From contig JBBUDB010000017.1 of the NCBI GenBank assembly GCA_038057515.1, positions 1-44,522 on the forward strand: 44,522 nucleotides of DNA, written 5' to 3'. The notes beneath the pieces are model-generated. The model was not told where the DNA came from and searched no databases. It saw only the letters and a program-made list of their open reading frames with translations. This document shows positions 15,367 to 24,237 of this stretch, piece after piece (position 1 is the stretch's first letter; each line of letters begins with the position of its first letter). Source of the stretch: DATJQA01 sp038057515 (GTDB taxonomy: Bacteria > Patescibacteriota > Minisyncoccia > UBA6257 > 2-01-FULL-56-20). The translations under genes and the position numbers were made by a program.

Positions 15367-16329
15367 ATGGCGGAGATAAAACGCAAGAGGATCCTCGTGA
15401 CTGGCGGTAATGCCGTTGCGGGTGATGGCCTGAAGAGCGTCGTTGCGGCGGGCGAATTTTCTGGCCGCGAGTTCGTCTTTCCGGGCTCAAAGGAGTTGAA
15501 TCTTTTGGACGCCGCGGCGACGAGAAAATACGTTGCCGACTGGAAGCCCGATGCTATCGTGCATTTTGCAGCGATCTCTGGCGGCATTCAGCTTACCCTC
15601 GATCATCCGGCGAGTGTGATGCGCGATAATATTCTCATGAACCTCAACGTCGTCGAAGCGGCGCGTCTTTCGGGTGTGACGAAAATAATCATGACGCTTT
15701 CCGCGGCGATCTATCCCATGAATGCCCCGGTGCCGATGAAAGAAGAATCTCTCCACGAGGGCTATCCGCACGAGACGAACTACAGTTATGCGTTCGCAAA
15801 GCGGCTCATTGACCCAATGGCGAAGGCCTATCACAAAGAATATGGTATGGATATCGTTGGTATCATCCCGGGGGCGATCATCGGCCCGAAGAGCAGTTTC
15901 GATCCAAAAAGCTCCACGGCCATCCCGGCGATAATTCGCCGCTTTTACGAGAACCGAGAGGGGGATGGTCCGCTTGTTGTGTGGGGTGATGGATCACCCT
16001 TGCGTCAATTCACTTCCGGTGATGATATTGGTCGGGTGGCCATGTGGTGCGTCGACAATTATAACGAGCCGCAGATGCTGAATGTAAGCACGATGGAAGA
16101 AACCTCCATTAAGGATGCGGCATATATGATCGCCGAGTTTCTGGGAATCGACGCAAAACGCCTAACATTCGACACTTCAAAACCCGCCGGAACGCCTCGT
16201 CAGGCGATCGATAACACGAAGTTCATGAGCTTATCGCATTTCACATATATGCCAGCGCGAGAAACGATAAAAAGAACCGTTGAATATTTTGCGGCGAACT
16301 ATCCCGATCCGAAAAAACTCCGACTCTAA
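15367..16329 (+). CDS. Fcl-like GDP-keto-sugar C4 reductase lacking epimerase residues
   Basis: A 320-residue extended SDR that follows the GDP-L-fucose synthase family, especially the human GFUS layout (FVFPGSKELNLLD, HFAAISGGIQ, SYAFAKRLIDPMAKAYHKEYG, VWGDGSPLRQF, EETSIKDAAYMI, FDTSKPAGTPRQ). Reductase residues Tyr141 and Lys145 are kept. The epimerisation Cys (E. coli Cys109) is Ala114 and the His (E. coli His179) is Thr184, so 3,5-epimerisation should be lost. The second Gly of the GGxGxxG motif is also Ala. Campylobacter DdahC/MlghC are Fcl relatives acting only as C4 reductases on GDP-6-deoxy-heptose; a similar role is my inference. It leads the operon 15367-25622. Confidence 0.8.
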   Translation: MAEIKRKRILVTGGNAVAGDGLKSVVAAGEFSGREFVFPGSKELNLLDAAATRKYVADWKPDAIVHFAAISGGIQLTLDHPASVMRDNILMNLNVVEAARLSGVTKIIMTLSAAIYPMNAPVPMKEESLHEGYPHETNYSYAFAKRLIDPMAKAYHKEYGMDIVGIIPGAIIGPKSSFDPKSSTAIPAIIRRFYENREGDGPLVVWGDGSPLRQFTSGDDIGRVAMWCVDNYNEPQMLNVSTMEETSIKDAAYMIAEFLGIDAKRLTFDTSKPAGTPRQAIDNTKFMSLSHFTYMPARETIKRTVEYFAANYPDPKKLRL

Positions 16330-16331
16330 AG

Positions 16332-17303
16332 ATGAACTATCGACCACTCGGCAGAACGGGTATCACTGTTTCGGAAGTTGGTTTTGGCACGTGGGGCATC
16401 GGCGGAGAAACGCCCGGCGCCACGTCCTATGGGCCGACCGACGATACCGAATCAAAACGCGCCCTCGAAACCGCTTTTGAGAACGGCATTACGTTCTACG
16501 ACACATCGGATCTTTACGGTGCTGGCCACGCCGAGGAACTCTTGGGAGAGGTCTTCTCGAATCGCCGCGAGAAGATCGTCATCGCGAGCAAGGTTGGCTA
16601 CGTCCAGCATGGGGGACCGCACGATTTTCGACCGATGTGGATCCGCGCGCGGGTCGAGGCAAGTTTGCGCCGCCTCAAGACCGACTACCTCGACGTTTAC
16701 CAACTCCATAGTCCGCCGATGGATCAGCTTCGCGCGACACCTGGCGCGATTGAAGAGATGCACGCATTAAAGAGAGAAGGTAAGATTCGTGCCATCGGTA
16801 TCTCCGTAAAGAGTCCGAAAGATATTCAGGCGGCAATCGAAGAGTTTGGCGCCGAGACCATTCAGGTTAATTTCAATCTCATTGATCAGCGGGCGCTTGA
16901 TGACGGTTGGTTCGCGTTCGCCGGTAACCGGGGCGTTGGCATCATCGCGCGCACACCACTCGGCTTCGGATTCTTGAGCGGCGCCATCACCGATCTTCAT
17001 TTTCCGCCAAGCGATCATCGTTCGAACTGGCCCGAGGGCCAGCTTCGTCGCTGGGCCGAAGCACCGAAGCTTTTCGCGTTTTTAGGCGAGGGGCGCGAGG
17101 CATCGCCCACCCAGATCGCTTTGAAATTCTGCACGAGCTTTTCCGAGGTCGGCGTCGTGATCCCCGGCATCCTGCACCCGTCGGAGGCGGTAGAAAATGC
17201 CGCCGCGAGCGAAATCCAGAGCTTCACGGCCGAAGAGATTGCCCGAGCCCGCGAGGTCTACAAGGACAACGAATTTTTCGACAAATCGCTGAAATCGAAG
17301 TAA
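16332..17303 (+). CDS. Aldo/keto reductase
   Basis: A 323-residue NADPH-dependent aldo/keto reductase (TIM barrel). It starts with the family signature NYRPLGRTGITVSEVGFGTW. The catalytic tetrad is intact: Asp57 and Tyr62 (YDTSDLYG), Lys87 (VIASKVGY) and His126 (VYQLHS). The C-terminal block LKFCTSFSEVGVVIPGI is the cofactor 2'-phosphate region. It begins 2 bases after the reductase at 15367 and so is in the same operon. It may reduce a keto-sugar, but AKR substrates cannot be told from sequence. Confidence 0.88.
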   Translation: MNYRPLGRTGITVSEVGFGTWGIGGETPGATSYGPTDDTESKRALETAFENGITFYDTSDLYGAGHAEELLGEVFSNRREKIVIASKVGYVQHGGPHDFRPMWIRARVEASLRRLKTDYLDVYQLHSPPMDQLRATPGAIEEMHALKREGKIRAIGISVKSPKDIQAAIEEFGAETIQVNFNLIDQRALDDGWFAFAGNRGVGIIARTPLGFGFLSGAITDLHFPPSDHRSNWPEGQLRRWAEAPKLFAFLGEGREASPTQIALKFCTSFSEVGVVIPGILHPSEAVENAAASEIQSFTAEEIARAREVYKDNEFFDKSLKSK

Positions 17304-17316
17304 ACTGGGCTCCACG

Positions 17317-18141
17317 ATGATAGAAGCTGCTCTTGGGGAGGATTTATTTGGCCGGGCGAAGCACATCCGCCGGGACATCGTCGAGATGATCTACCGGGCG
17401 AAAAGCTCTCATATCGGTTGCGCGCTTTCTGCGGCCGATATTCTTACCGCGCTCTACTTCGGCGGGGTTTTGCGCATTGATCCGAAAAGCCCAAAAGCGC
17501 CGGGGCGGGACCGGCTCATCTTAAGCAAGGGCCATGCGGTGACGGCTGTGTACGCCGCTCTCGCCGAGCGCGGTTTTTTCCCAAAAGAAAAACTTCTTGA
17601 ATATGGGACCGATGGCACGACGCTCGCGAGCCATATCGTCCTTGATGTTCTACCGGGAACGGAAACCTCAAGCGGTTCCGGGGGTCACGGCCTACCGATG
17701 GGTGTCGGCATGGCGCTTGCCGCTCGGGCGGATAAGAACGGCGCCCGGATATTCGTGCTTTCGGGTGACGGCGAGCTCGAAGAAGGATCGGCGTGGGAGG
17801 CGATGCTTTTTGCCGGACATCATAAGCTTTCGAATTTGAAACTTATCGTTGATCGTAACGATCTTCAAGACGGCGTGGATGGTCTTCGGGTGAGCGATGT
17901 TCTTGATCTGAATCCTTTAGACGAAAAGTTCCGAGCCTTCGGCTGGGAAGTTGATATCGTTGACGGCCATGATCCGGCCGCCCTCATCCCAGCGCTCAAA
18001 AAGGAGACGGCTCGACCACACGCCATAATCGCGAAGACAGTAAAGGGAAAGGGGGTATCTTTCATGGAAAATCGGGGCGAGTGGCATGGGAAGTGCCCGA
18101 ATGCCGATGAGTACGCAATCGCGATAAAAGAACTATCTTAA
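17317..18141 (+). CDS. Transketolase, N-terminal (TPP-binding) subunit
   Basis: A 274-residue split transketolase subunit. It has SHIGCALSAADILTALYFGG, the RDRLILSKGHA histidine motif, SSGSGGHGLPMGVGMALA and the thiamine-diphosphate motif GDGELEEGSAWEAML ending in VDRNDLQ (GDG-x-N pattern). With the next gene it would form a full enzyme that moves two-carbon units between sugar phosphates and can make sedoheptulose 7-phosphate, the GmhA substrate. Its place inside the sugar operon, directly before the heptose kinase, supports a dedicated supply role. Confidence 0.92.
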   Translation: MIEAALGEDLFGRAKHIRRDIVEMIYRAKSSHIGCALSAADILTALYFGGVLRIDPKSPKAPGRDRLILSKGHAVTAVYAALAERGFFPKEKLLEYGTDGTTLASHIVLDVLPGTETSSGSGGHGLPMGVGMALAARADKNGARIFVLSGDGELEEGSAWEAMLFAGHHKLSNLKLIVDRNDLQDGVDGLRVSDVLDLNPLDEKFRAFGWEVDIVDGHDPAALIPALKKETARPHAIIAKTVKGKGVSFMENRGEWHGKCPNADEYAIAIKELS

Positions 18142-18149
18142 TTATCATC

Positions 18150-19064
18150 ATGCGCTTCTCCGTCATAGAAACTATCTATAAAGCCGGCCTCAAGGATCCG
18201 AATCTTTGCTTTATCACCGGTGATCTTGGGCACATGAATACGGCGGAGTTTCGCCGGGATTTCGCCGGCCGTTTTTGGAACGCTGGCATGTCCGAGCAGA
18301 ACATCATTGGCATGGCGGCGGGTTTAGCTCTTTCGGGCAAACAAGCGGTGGCCTATTCGATCGTGCCATTCATCACCCTCCGTTGTTACGAACAGATCAA
18401 GGTTGATGTTTGCGACCACAATGCGAACGTGATCATCGTCGGTGTCGGCGGGGGATTTGCCTACGGTTCGGCTGGGCCGACCCACTATTCAATTGAAGAG
18501 GTTGCGGCCTTGCGGGTACTGCCGAATATGAAGATAGTTTGTCCGGTTAATCCGACCGAAACCAGGGTTTTGACCGAGCAAATCTTGCGGGCCGGTGGAC
18601 CGGCCTACATTCGCATCGGTCGTGGTAAGGAACAAGATTTTGAGCTTGGATATGTTCCCGTGCTTGGCAAAGCCGGTGTTCTCCGGGCGGGAACGGATAT
18701 GACGATCATTGCAAGCGGCACGATCGGGACCGAAGCGCTTCGTGTCGCCGACATGTTGCAAGAAAAGGGATTTTCCGTCGAGGTGGCGAATATGCATACG
18801 ATAAAACCCATCGATGCGGATTTCATCGCCGATCGGGCGAAATCCCGGCGGGCCATCTTTACGCTCGAAGAACACAGCGTTCTCGGCGGTTTAGGCGGAG
18901 CCGTTGCCGAGGTGCTCGCAGAGCTTCCCGCGCGGCCGCTCTTCAAACGTTTCGGTGTTGCCGATATCTGGCCAGAGGTTGTCGGTTCCCAGCAATATCT
19001 TCGCGATCACACTGGTATTTCGGCTGAAAAGGTCGCGCTGGCAATCAAACGCATTCTTTCGTAA
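18150..19064 (+). CDS. Transketolase, C-terminal (pyrimidine-binding) subunit
   Basis: A 304-residue partner of the preceding subunit, containing the Pyr domain (FITGDLGHMNTAEFRRDFAGRF-like start, then NAGMSEQNIIGMAAGLAL with the cofactor-activating Glu) and the C-terminal transketolase domain (VEVANMHTIKPID, FTLEEHSVLGGLGGAVAEVL). It starts 8 bases after the first subunit; two-gene transketolases of this size are common in archaea and many bacteria. The start ATG has no SD, as for the rest of the operon. Confidence 0.92.
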   Translation: MRFSVIETIYKAGLKDPNLCFITGDLGHMNTAEFRRDFAGRFWNAGMSEQNIIGMAAGLALSGKQAVAYSIVPFITLRCYEQIKVDVCDHNANVIIVGVGGGFAYGSAGPTHYSIEEVAALRVLPNMKIVCPVNPTETRVLTEQILRAGGPAYIRIGRGKEQDFELGYVPVLGKAGVLRAGTDMTIIASGTIGTEALRVADMLQEKGFSVEVANMHTIKPIDADFIADRAKSRRAIFTLEEHSVLGGLGGAVAEVLAELPARPLFKRFGVADIWPEVVGSQQYLRDHTGISAEKVALAIKRILS

Positions 19065-19068
19065 CCAG

Positions 19069-20070
19069 ATGATCATCACCCGAACTCCATTCCGCGTGTC
19101 GTTCTTTGGCGGAGGCACTGATTATCCCGTATGGTACGAGGAGAACGGCGGGGCCGTGCTATCGACGACGATAGACAAGTATTGCTATATTTTCGCTCGA
19201 GAGTTTCCGCCGTTCTTTCCTCAAAAGCTCCGCATCGTTTGGTCCAAGATCGAGTTGGCCGATAACCCCGACGGTATCGAGCACCCTTCTGTTCGTGAGG
19301 TTTTGAAACATCTTGGGCTTCGTGAGGGTATCGAGATTCATCATAACGGCGACTTGCCGGCACGTTCGGGTCTCGGCTCAAGCTCGGCGTTCACGGTGGG
19401 ACTCTTGCACGCGCTTCACGCCTTGAAGGGTGAAATGATGTCGAAGCACGATCTCGCCCACGAAGCGATCCACGTGGAACAAAATCTCATTGGCGAGAAC
19501 GTTGGTTCTCAAGACCAAGTGGCGGCGGCCTTCGGCGGATTCAACAAGATCACGTTTGCCTCAGGCAAGCGCATCGCTGTTGAGCCGATCGTGTTGCCGA
19601 ACGGCCAGCTCGATGAACTGCAAGATCACCTAGTACTTTTCTTTACGGGACTTTCGCGAAACGCTTCCGAGGTGGCCGCCGAGCAGATGCGAAATACGCC
19701 GAAGAAAAACGCAGAACTTAAAAGGATGCATGAGATGGTCGATGAGGCGATTGCCATCCTTAAAAAGGGTACGATGGCGATCGGTGATTTCGGCAGACTG
19801 CTTCATGAGACTTGGCAGTTAAAACGCAGCCTCTCGTCCTCAATCAGCACGTCGGCAATCGACGAGATCTACGACCGAGCTCGGAAGAACGGGGCGGTTG
19901 GCGGGAAACTCTTGGGCGCGGGGAGCGGTGGCTTCATGCTGCTTTTCGTGCCGCCAAAAGACCAGGAGCGGCTAAAGACGGCCCTCAAGGGTCTTTTGTA
20001 CGTTCCTTTCCGATTCGAAAACGCCGGTACGCAGATTATCTATTACGGCCCGAAGACAATTGCTCGTTAG
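19069..20070 (+). CDS. hddA: D-glycero-D-manno-heptose 7-phosphate kinase-like GHMP kinase
   Basis: A 333-residue GHMP-family sugar kinase. RTPFRVSFFGGGTDYPVWYEENGG followed by TTIDKYCY is typical of HddA and fucokinase-type members. The ATP-binding loop is PARSGLGSSSAFTVG (about 100-114), and motif 3 is GGKLLGAGSGGFMLLF. HddA phosphorylates heptose 7-phosphate at C1 in the alpha-anomer GDP-heptose pathway. Co-occurrence with gmhA, gmhB and guanylyltransferase-like genes makes that role likely; L-fucokinase-like activity is the alternative. The ATG at 19069 is chosen: the frame is open further upstream, but only inside the transketolase gene. Confidence 0.85.
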   Translation: MIITRTPFRVSFFGGGTDYPVWYEENGGAVLSTTIDKYCYIFAREFPPFFPQKLRIVWSKIELADNPDGIEHPSVREVLKHLGLREGIEIHHNGDLPARSGLGSSSAFTVGLLHALHALKGEMMSKHDLAHEAIHVEQNLIGENVGSQDQVAAAFGGFNKITFASGKRIAVEPIVLPNGQLDELQDHLVLFFTGLSRNASEVAAEQMRNTPKKNAELKRMHEMVDEAIAILKKGTMAIGDFGRLLHETWQLKRSLSSSISTSAIDEIYDRARKNGAVGGKLLGAGSGGFMLLFVPPKDQERLKTALKGLLYVPFRFENAGTQIIYYGPKTIAR

Positions 20071-20076
20071 CCGCCG

Positions 20077-21033
20077 ATGAACACGCAGAATCCGAAACTC
20101 TCCATCGTTGTTCCGGCGTTGAATGCCGAGCGGTACCTGGACGCAACCATCCAAACCGTCCTTGATCAGACTTTTCAGGATTGGGAGATGGTGATCGCCG
20201 ATGGCGGTTCCAAAGACCGAACGCGCGAGATGCTTTCGGCCTATGCCGCCGGGGATCCGCGCATTCGGCCGGTGTTCAAGCCCGACGAGAGTCCGTTTCA
20301 TGGAATTTGGAACGGTGTTGCCGAAGCCCGAGGCGATTATCTCTGTATTTTAGCCATTTCGGACGGCTATCTCGATCGGGAGTGGCTCGCGAAGTGCGTC
20401 GCGGCTCTCGATACCGATCCGGAGCTTTCGATCGTGTGGGGGATTCCGTTCGACATGAGCGAGGCGGGTGAGATTCTCGGTCCCGCCTACGTTTACGCCC
20501 ATTTTCTTGAGGGTGATTTTCCAGGTCGCCGCCCGTCGGTGCTGAAAAAAATCCTCACGAAGATTGACCTCCGGCACCCATCATCCATCTTTACGCTGTT
20601 CGGTAAGGTAAACCGGGCGAACGTCGCGGCCGCTCGCCAAATGCTCGGCCATGTGACCGTCTCTCAAAAACGCGACTGGTTTCGCTATTGGCTTCGGACC
20701 GGCACTATTTTCCCTGATGGCAACACCGTGCTTTCCCGCCGGGTGTTCCTCGAGTGCATGCCGCCCTATCGGATGGGCACCCGAGAGCCCGGGGATTGGA
20801 TGGGATTTTATTTCAACTTGAACAGTAAGGGCTATCTTGCTCGTTGCCTCCCGACGCCCGCGAATTCTGGCCGGATTAACGCGGGGCAGGTGAGCGAGGT
20901 ATGGAAGAAATATAACGACGATAATCGCCGCGAATATTTTACGAAGCTCGCAGCTTTCCGGCGGCAGACCGCCGAACGCCCCGGATCGTTCCACTTCGTC
21001 GACCGCGACGGCAACGCGCTACTAAACCAATGA
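20077..21033 (+). CDS. Family 2 glycosyltransferase
   Basis: A 318-residue GT-A transferase with the family start KLSIVVPALNAERYLDATIQ, then VLDQTFQDWEMVIADGGSKDRT. The metal-binding acidic motif normally written DxD appears as an ISDGYLD segment (about 93-99). The C-terminal part (about 180-318) is unusually long and has no clear domain. Starts 6 bases after the kinase and overlaps the next gene by 4 bases. Substrate unknown. Confidence 0.85.
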   Translation: MNTQNPKLSIVVPALNAERYLDATIQTVLDQTFQDWEMVIADGGSKDRTREMLSAYAAGDPRIRPVFKPDESPFHGIWNGVAEARGDYLCILAISDGYLDREWLAKCVAALDTDPELSIVWGIPFDMSEAGEILGPAYVYAHFLEGDFPGRRPSVLKKILTKIDLRHPSSIFTLFGKVNRANVAAARQMLGHVTVSQKRDWFRYWLRTGTIFPDGNTVLSRRVFLECMPPYRMGTREPGDWMGFYFNLNSKGYLARCLPTPANSGRINAGQVSEVWKKYNDDNRREYFTKLAAFRRQTAERPGSFHFVDRDGNALLNQ

Positions 21034-22898
21034 AACTTCACCTCGGTTGCGGAGAAAAATATCTTCCCGGGTATGTCAACATCGACCATCCGGCGACGGA
21101 GCATACGGTGATAGACGTGCGGGCGGACATTTACGCCGATATCCGCACGCTTTCCTACGCCGAGAACTCCATCGAGGAGATCCGCAATCATCACATGTTC
21201 GAGCACTTCACCCGCACCGAAGCGCTGAAATTGCTCTTGACCTGGCGCCGGTGGTTGATGCCCGATGGGCGGCTCGTCATCGAAACACCAGACTTTGCGG
21301 CATCGGTTCGCGCCTATGTTCGCGCCTGGTCGCGCCGCCGCCGGCTCCAACTCGGGCGCCATATCTTCGGTTCCCAGGAAGCGGCTTGGGCGAATCATCT
21401 CGATTTTTGGGACGAAGGCAAATTCCGGTTCGTGCTCACGCGGCTGGGATTCAAAAATATCCGCGTCCGTCGCTTCCGGAACTCTTTCGCCCAGCATTTT
21501 TCGCCGAGCCGCCTTACCGACCCGTTCTTCAACGCCGTCGGCAACCTACTGCCCGAATCATTCTATCGGGATCATGGCGGTAATAAGATGCCGAACATTC
21601 TGGTCGTTTCCGAAAAAGACGGCGGTTTCGAAGCGAACGATAGAACCGCCGTTTGGGAGATCCTCTCGGAGTATCTTGTCGGCCGGGAAGGCGACAAGCT
21701 TTTGAACGCGTGGTTTGCGGAGATGCGCTTCTCTTCAGTGCGCCCGGGCCCGGAGCGGCTACGGCTTTTGTTTACGGTGGAATTCTATGAACCGAGAATC
21801 GGCGGCGCCGAGGCGGTGGTGCGCCAGCTCGCCGAACGCCTGGCCCGCGAGGGCCACGACGTGACGGTTGCCACCACGCGCCTAAGGGGATCTCCCCGTC
21901 CCGCCGAAATGAACGGCGTTCGGATCCGGGAATTCCGCCTTTCCGGCAATGTGGTCACGGGGATCGGGGGTAGCCGCGTCGAAGTCAGCCGCTACCAGGC
22001 GCTCCTTGGGGGCGATTTCGATCTGGTTTTGAACTATGCCGCCCAGAGCTGGACGACCGACCTCGCTCTGCCGATCCTCGATACCATGTCGGCGAAGAAG
22101 GTGATGGTGCCCTGCGGCTATTCCGGCTTGCGGAACGCCCGCTACCGCGAGTATTTCGCGCAACTGCCAGCGTTTCTCGCGCGCTACGATGCCCTCGTCT
22201 ACATGTCGCCGAACTACCGGGATAAGGTCTTCGGCGATGAACACGAACTGGGCGCGCGGGCGGTCTTGATTCCGAACGGCGCGGCGGCGGAAGAGTTTTC
22301 GTCCGGAACGAATAACGATCTGCGGCAACGTTTCGATATTCGCACTCCGCACGTTGTGATCTCTGTGGCCAATCACTATGTGGCCAAGGGGCACGATTTC
22401 GTGATAGACGCTTTCCGGAAGATGCACCGCCGCGATACGACGCTTCTCATCGTGGGCGCCGAAGGATTGCCGCGAACATGGAAAGAGTGGGGGCATTGGA
22501 TGCTCGACTACGTTCCGTGCCTCTGGCACCGGTGGACCACGCCGAACGTCCGTCTGGTGGACGGTCGCCGTCGTGAGGACGTTCTCGCCGCGTACAAGAT
22601 CGCGGACGTTTTTCTTTTCGGTTCACGCGTCGAATGCGCCCCGCTCGTCATGTACGAATCATTCGCCGCTGGCGTACCGTTCGTAACCCGCGAAGTCGGT
22701 AACGTAACCGATCACCGGTCGGCGATTAAGATCATCTACACGCCGACAGAAATGGCGGTTGCGGCCAACGATCTCCTTGACCACCCGGACGGACATCGGG
22801 CGCTCGTCGAAGAGGGGCGCAAGGTTTGGCGCGCCGGTCACGATTGGGGAAAGATCGCTGATACTTATGAGAAACTTTTTGATCGTTTGGCTTCCTAG
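21030..22898 (+). CDS. Fusion of SAM methyltransferase and GT4 glycosyltransferase
   Basis: A single 622-residue protein with two catalytic units. Residues 1-220 are a methyltransferase of the type that begins MKLHLGCGEKYLPGYVNID, with the later motif WLMPDGRLVIETPDF. Residues 245-615 are a GT-B family 4 transferase: LFTVEFYEPRIGGAEAVVRQLAERL at the N-terminus, then VSVANHYVAKGHDFVIDAF-like and the donor-binding segment FLFGSRVECAPLVMYESFAAGVPFV with its E-x7-E. Fusion suggests that methylation and sugar addition act on the same growing chain. It overlaps both neighbours (4 and 32 bases). Confidence 0.85.
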   Translation: MKLHLGCGEKYLPGYVNIDHPATEHTVIDVRADIYADIRTLSYAENSIEEIRNHHMFEHFTRTEALKLLLTWRRWLMPDGRLVIETPDFAASVRAYVRAWSRRRRLQLGRHIFGSQEAAWANHLDFWDEGKFRFVLTRLGFKNIRVRRFRNSFAQHFSPSRLTDPFFNAVGNLLPESFYRDHGGNKMPNILVVSEKDGGFEANDRTAVWEILSEYLVGREGDKLLNAWFAEMRFSSVRPGPERLRLLFTVEFYEPRIGGAEAVVRQLAERLAREGHDVTVATTRLRGSPRPAEMNGVRIREFRLSGNVVTGIGGSRVEVSRYQALLGGDFDLVLNYAAQSWTTDLALPILDTMSAKKVMVPCGYSGLRNARYREYFAQLPAFLARYDALVYMSPNYRDKVFGDEHELGARAVLIPNGAAAEEFSSGTNNDLRQRFDIRTPHVVISVANHYVAKGHDFVIDAFRKMHRRDTTLLIVGAEGLPRTWKEWGHWMLDYVPCLWHRWTTPNVRLVDGRRREDVLAAYKIADVFLFGSRVECAPLVMYESFAAGVPFVTREVGNVTDHRSAIKIIYTPTEMAVAANDLLDHPDGHRALVEEGRKVWRAGHDWGKIADTYEKLFDRLAS

Positions 22899-24237
22899 GG
22901 CGGCGGCCGCGTTTTTTGCCGTGGCGATTTTCTTGCTCACTTGGCGGGTCGGCTGGCCATGGGCGGCACTGAAATTCTCGGAGTTTTTCTTCGCTCTCGC
23001 CCTGGGATCGCTTGGCTTAACCCTTATGATATCCGCGCCAGCGCGCGCCCGTCTCTGGCGCATCCTGCTCGTCCTGCGCGTTGAGGGGCGGTGGCTCGGC
23101 TTGCTTCTTCTTGCCGCAGTCATTGGGCATGCCGCGAGCATTTTTTTGTCTCTCGACTGGCAGGCCTACGCCGGCGAGATCTGGCTGGAATATAGTCGGT
23201 TGCTCTTATCGGTTTTGCTGTTCTTTGCGGTTATTTACCTTTGCGTTGCGTTTCGGAATTTAAACGCGTATCTTCTCGGCATCGTGATCGTTTCGCCGCT
23301 TACTCTGTGGGCGTCTCTCTTCCCGGCTTGGTATCGGGTGTTTTTCCTCGCCGTTGACGAACGTTTGCGCGGGCCAGGCAGTGATCCGAATTACCTGGGT
23401 AGCTGGCTTGGGTTGGGCGTAATCACCGCCTTCGCCGTTTTTCTTTGGGCGAGAGGCGGGCGGCGCTGGCTGGGTTTATCGGGAATGGTCGGCCTGTTTC
23501 CGCTTCTGCTCTGGACCTCTTCCCGGGGCGCAATCTTGGCTGTCGGTTTGGGGTTTGCCGCCACAGGCTTGAAATATGTGTTGGGCGGCTTCACGCTCCG
23601 GCGCGCGGGTTCGGTCGCGACGGCTCTCACGGCGCTCCTCGTCGGATTTTGGTTATCGTTTGCCGCGGCGCCTCCCCCGGTTCGTGCCGCCATAACTGAT
23701 CGTCTTGTGGTGCCTTTTGTCGGCAGACAAAGCGCGATAGTGATGTTTTTGAACCCGGGCCTCCGCGCCGCTTCGGGCAGTTTAAGCGGCGTGGAGGCGC
23801 CGGTTTTTGAATTAGGCGCGGATCGCCGTAAGCTGTTCTTCGGTGGCGGTCGCCTTTTGCTCGGACATCCCTTTGGCTTCGGCCCGGCTTATTATCGCTG
23901 GCAGCCGGTTGCTTATGCCGGAGACGGCGCCAAGCTCGGCCCTCACAATTTATTTCTAGAAGCGGGACTGACCGGGGGCTATTTGGGCCTCATCGCCCTT
24001 CTTGGTTTTCTTTGGAGCATTGCTCGCCGGTTGGCCGGGTTTTCCTCCGGCGAAAATTGGGTTGGCGGCGCCTTAATCGGGTGTTTTGTGGCGCTTCTCG
24101 CCGTTTCGTTTTCTCTCGACACGCTTACGTTACGGTGGCTGTGGCTTATCATGGGTCTCGTCGTCGCGCGTTCTTTGGATAGTGATTTAACTATCGCGTC
24201 GAGCGAAGGGTTGAGAGACAATGGCGATGAATCGTAA
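22867..24237 (+). CDS. O-antigen ligase/polymerase-like membrane protein
   Basis: A 456-residue polytopic membrane protein with about 10-12 hydrophobic segments and the Wzy_C core LLLWTSSRGAILAVGLGFA (about 213-231), then GPHNLFLEAGLTGGYLGLIALLGFL (about 358-382), where the conserved His-Asn-x-Phe/Leu-x-Glu lies. This is the second ligase or polymerase-like gene of the locus, after 1893. One may polymerise and the other ligate. The start at 22867 overlaps the previous gene by 32 bases and the end overlaps gmhB by 17. The open frame upstream lies inside the fusion gene. Confidence 0.82.
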   Translation: MRNFLIVWLPRAAAAFFAVAIFLLTWRVGWPWAALKFSEFFFALALGSLGLTLMISAPARARLWRILLVLRVEGRWLGLLLLAAVIGHAASIFLSLDWQAYAGEIWLEYSRLLLSVLLFFAVIYLCVAFRNLNAYLLGIVIVSPLTLWASLFPAWYRVFFLAVDERLRGPGSDPNYLGSWLGLGVITAFAVFLWARGGRRWLGLSGMVGLFPLLLWTSSRGAILAVGLGFAATGLKYVLGGFTLRRAGSVATALTALLVGFWLSFAAAPPPVRAAITDRLVVPFVGRQSAIVMFLNPGLRAASGSLSGVEAPVFELGADRRKLFFGGGRLLLGHPFGFGPAYYRWQPVAYAGDGAKLGPHNLFLEAGLTGGYLGLIALLGFLWSIARRLAGFSSGENWVGGALIGCFVALLAVSFSLDTLTLRWLWLIMGLVVARSLDSDLTIASSEGLRDNGDES

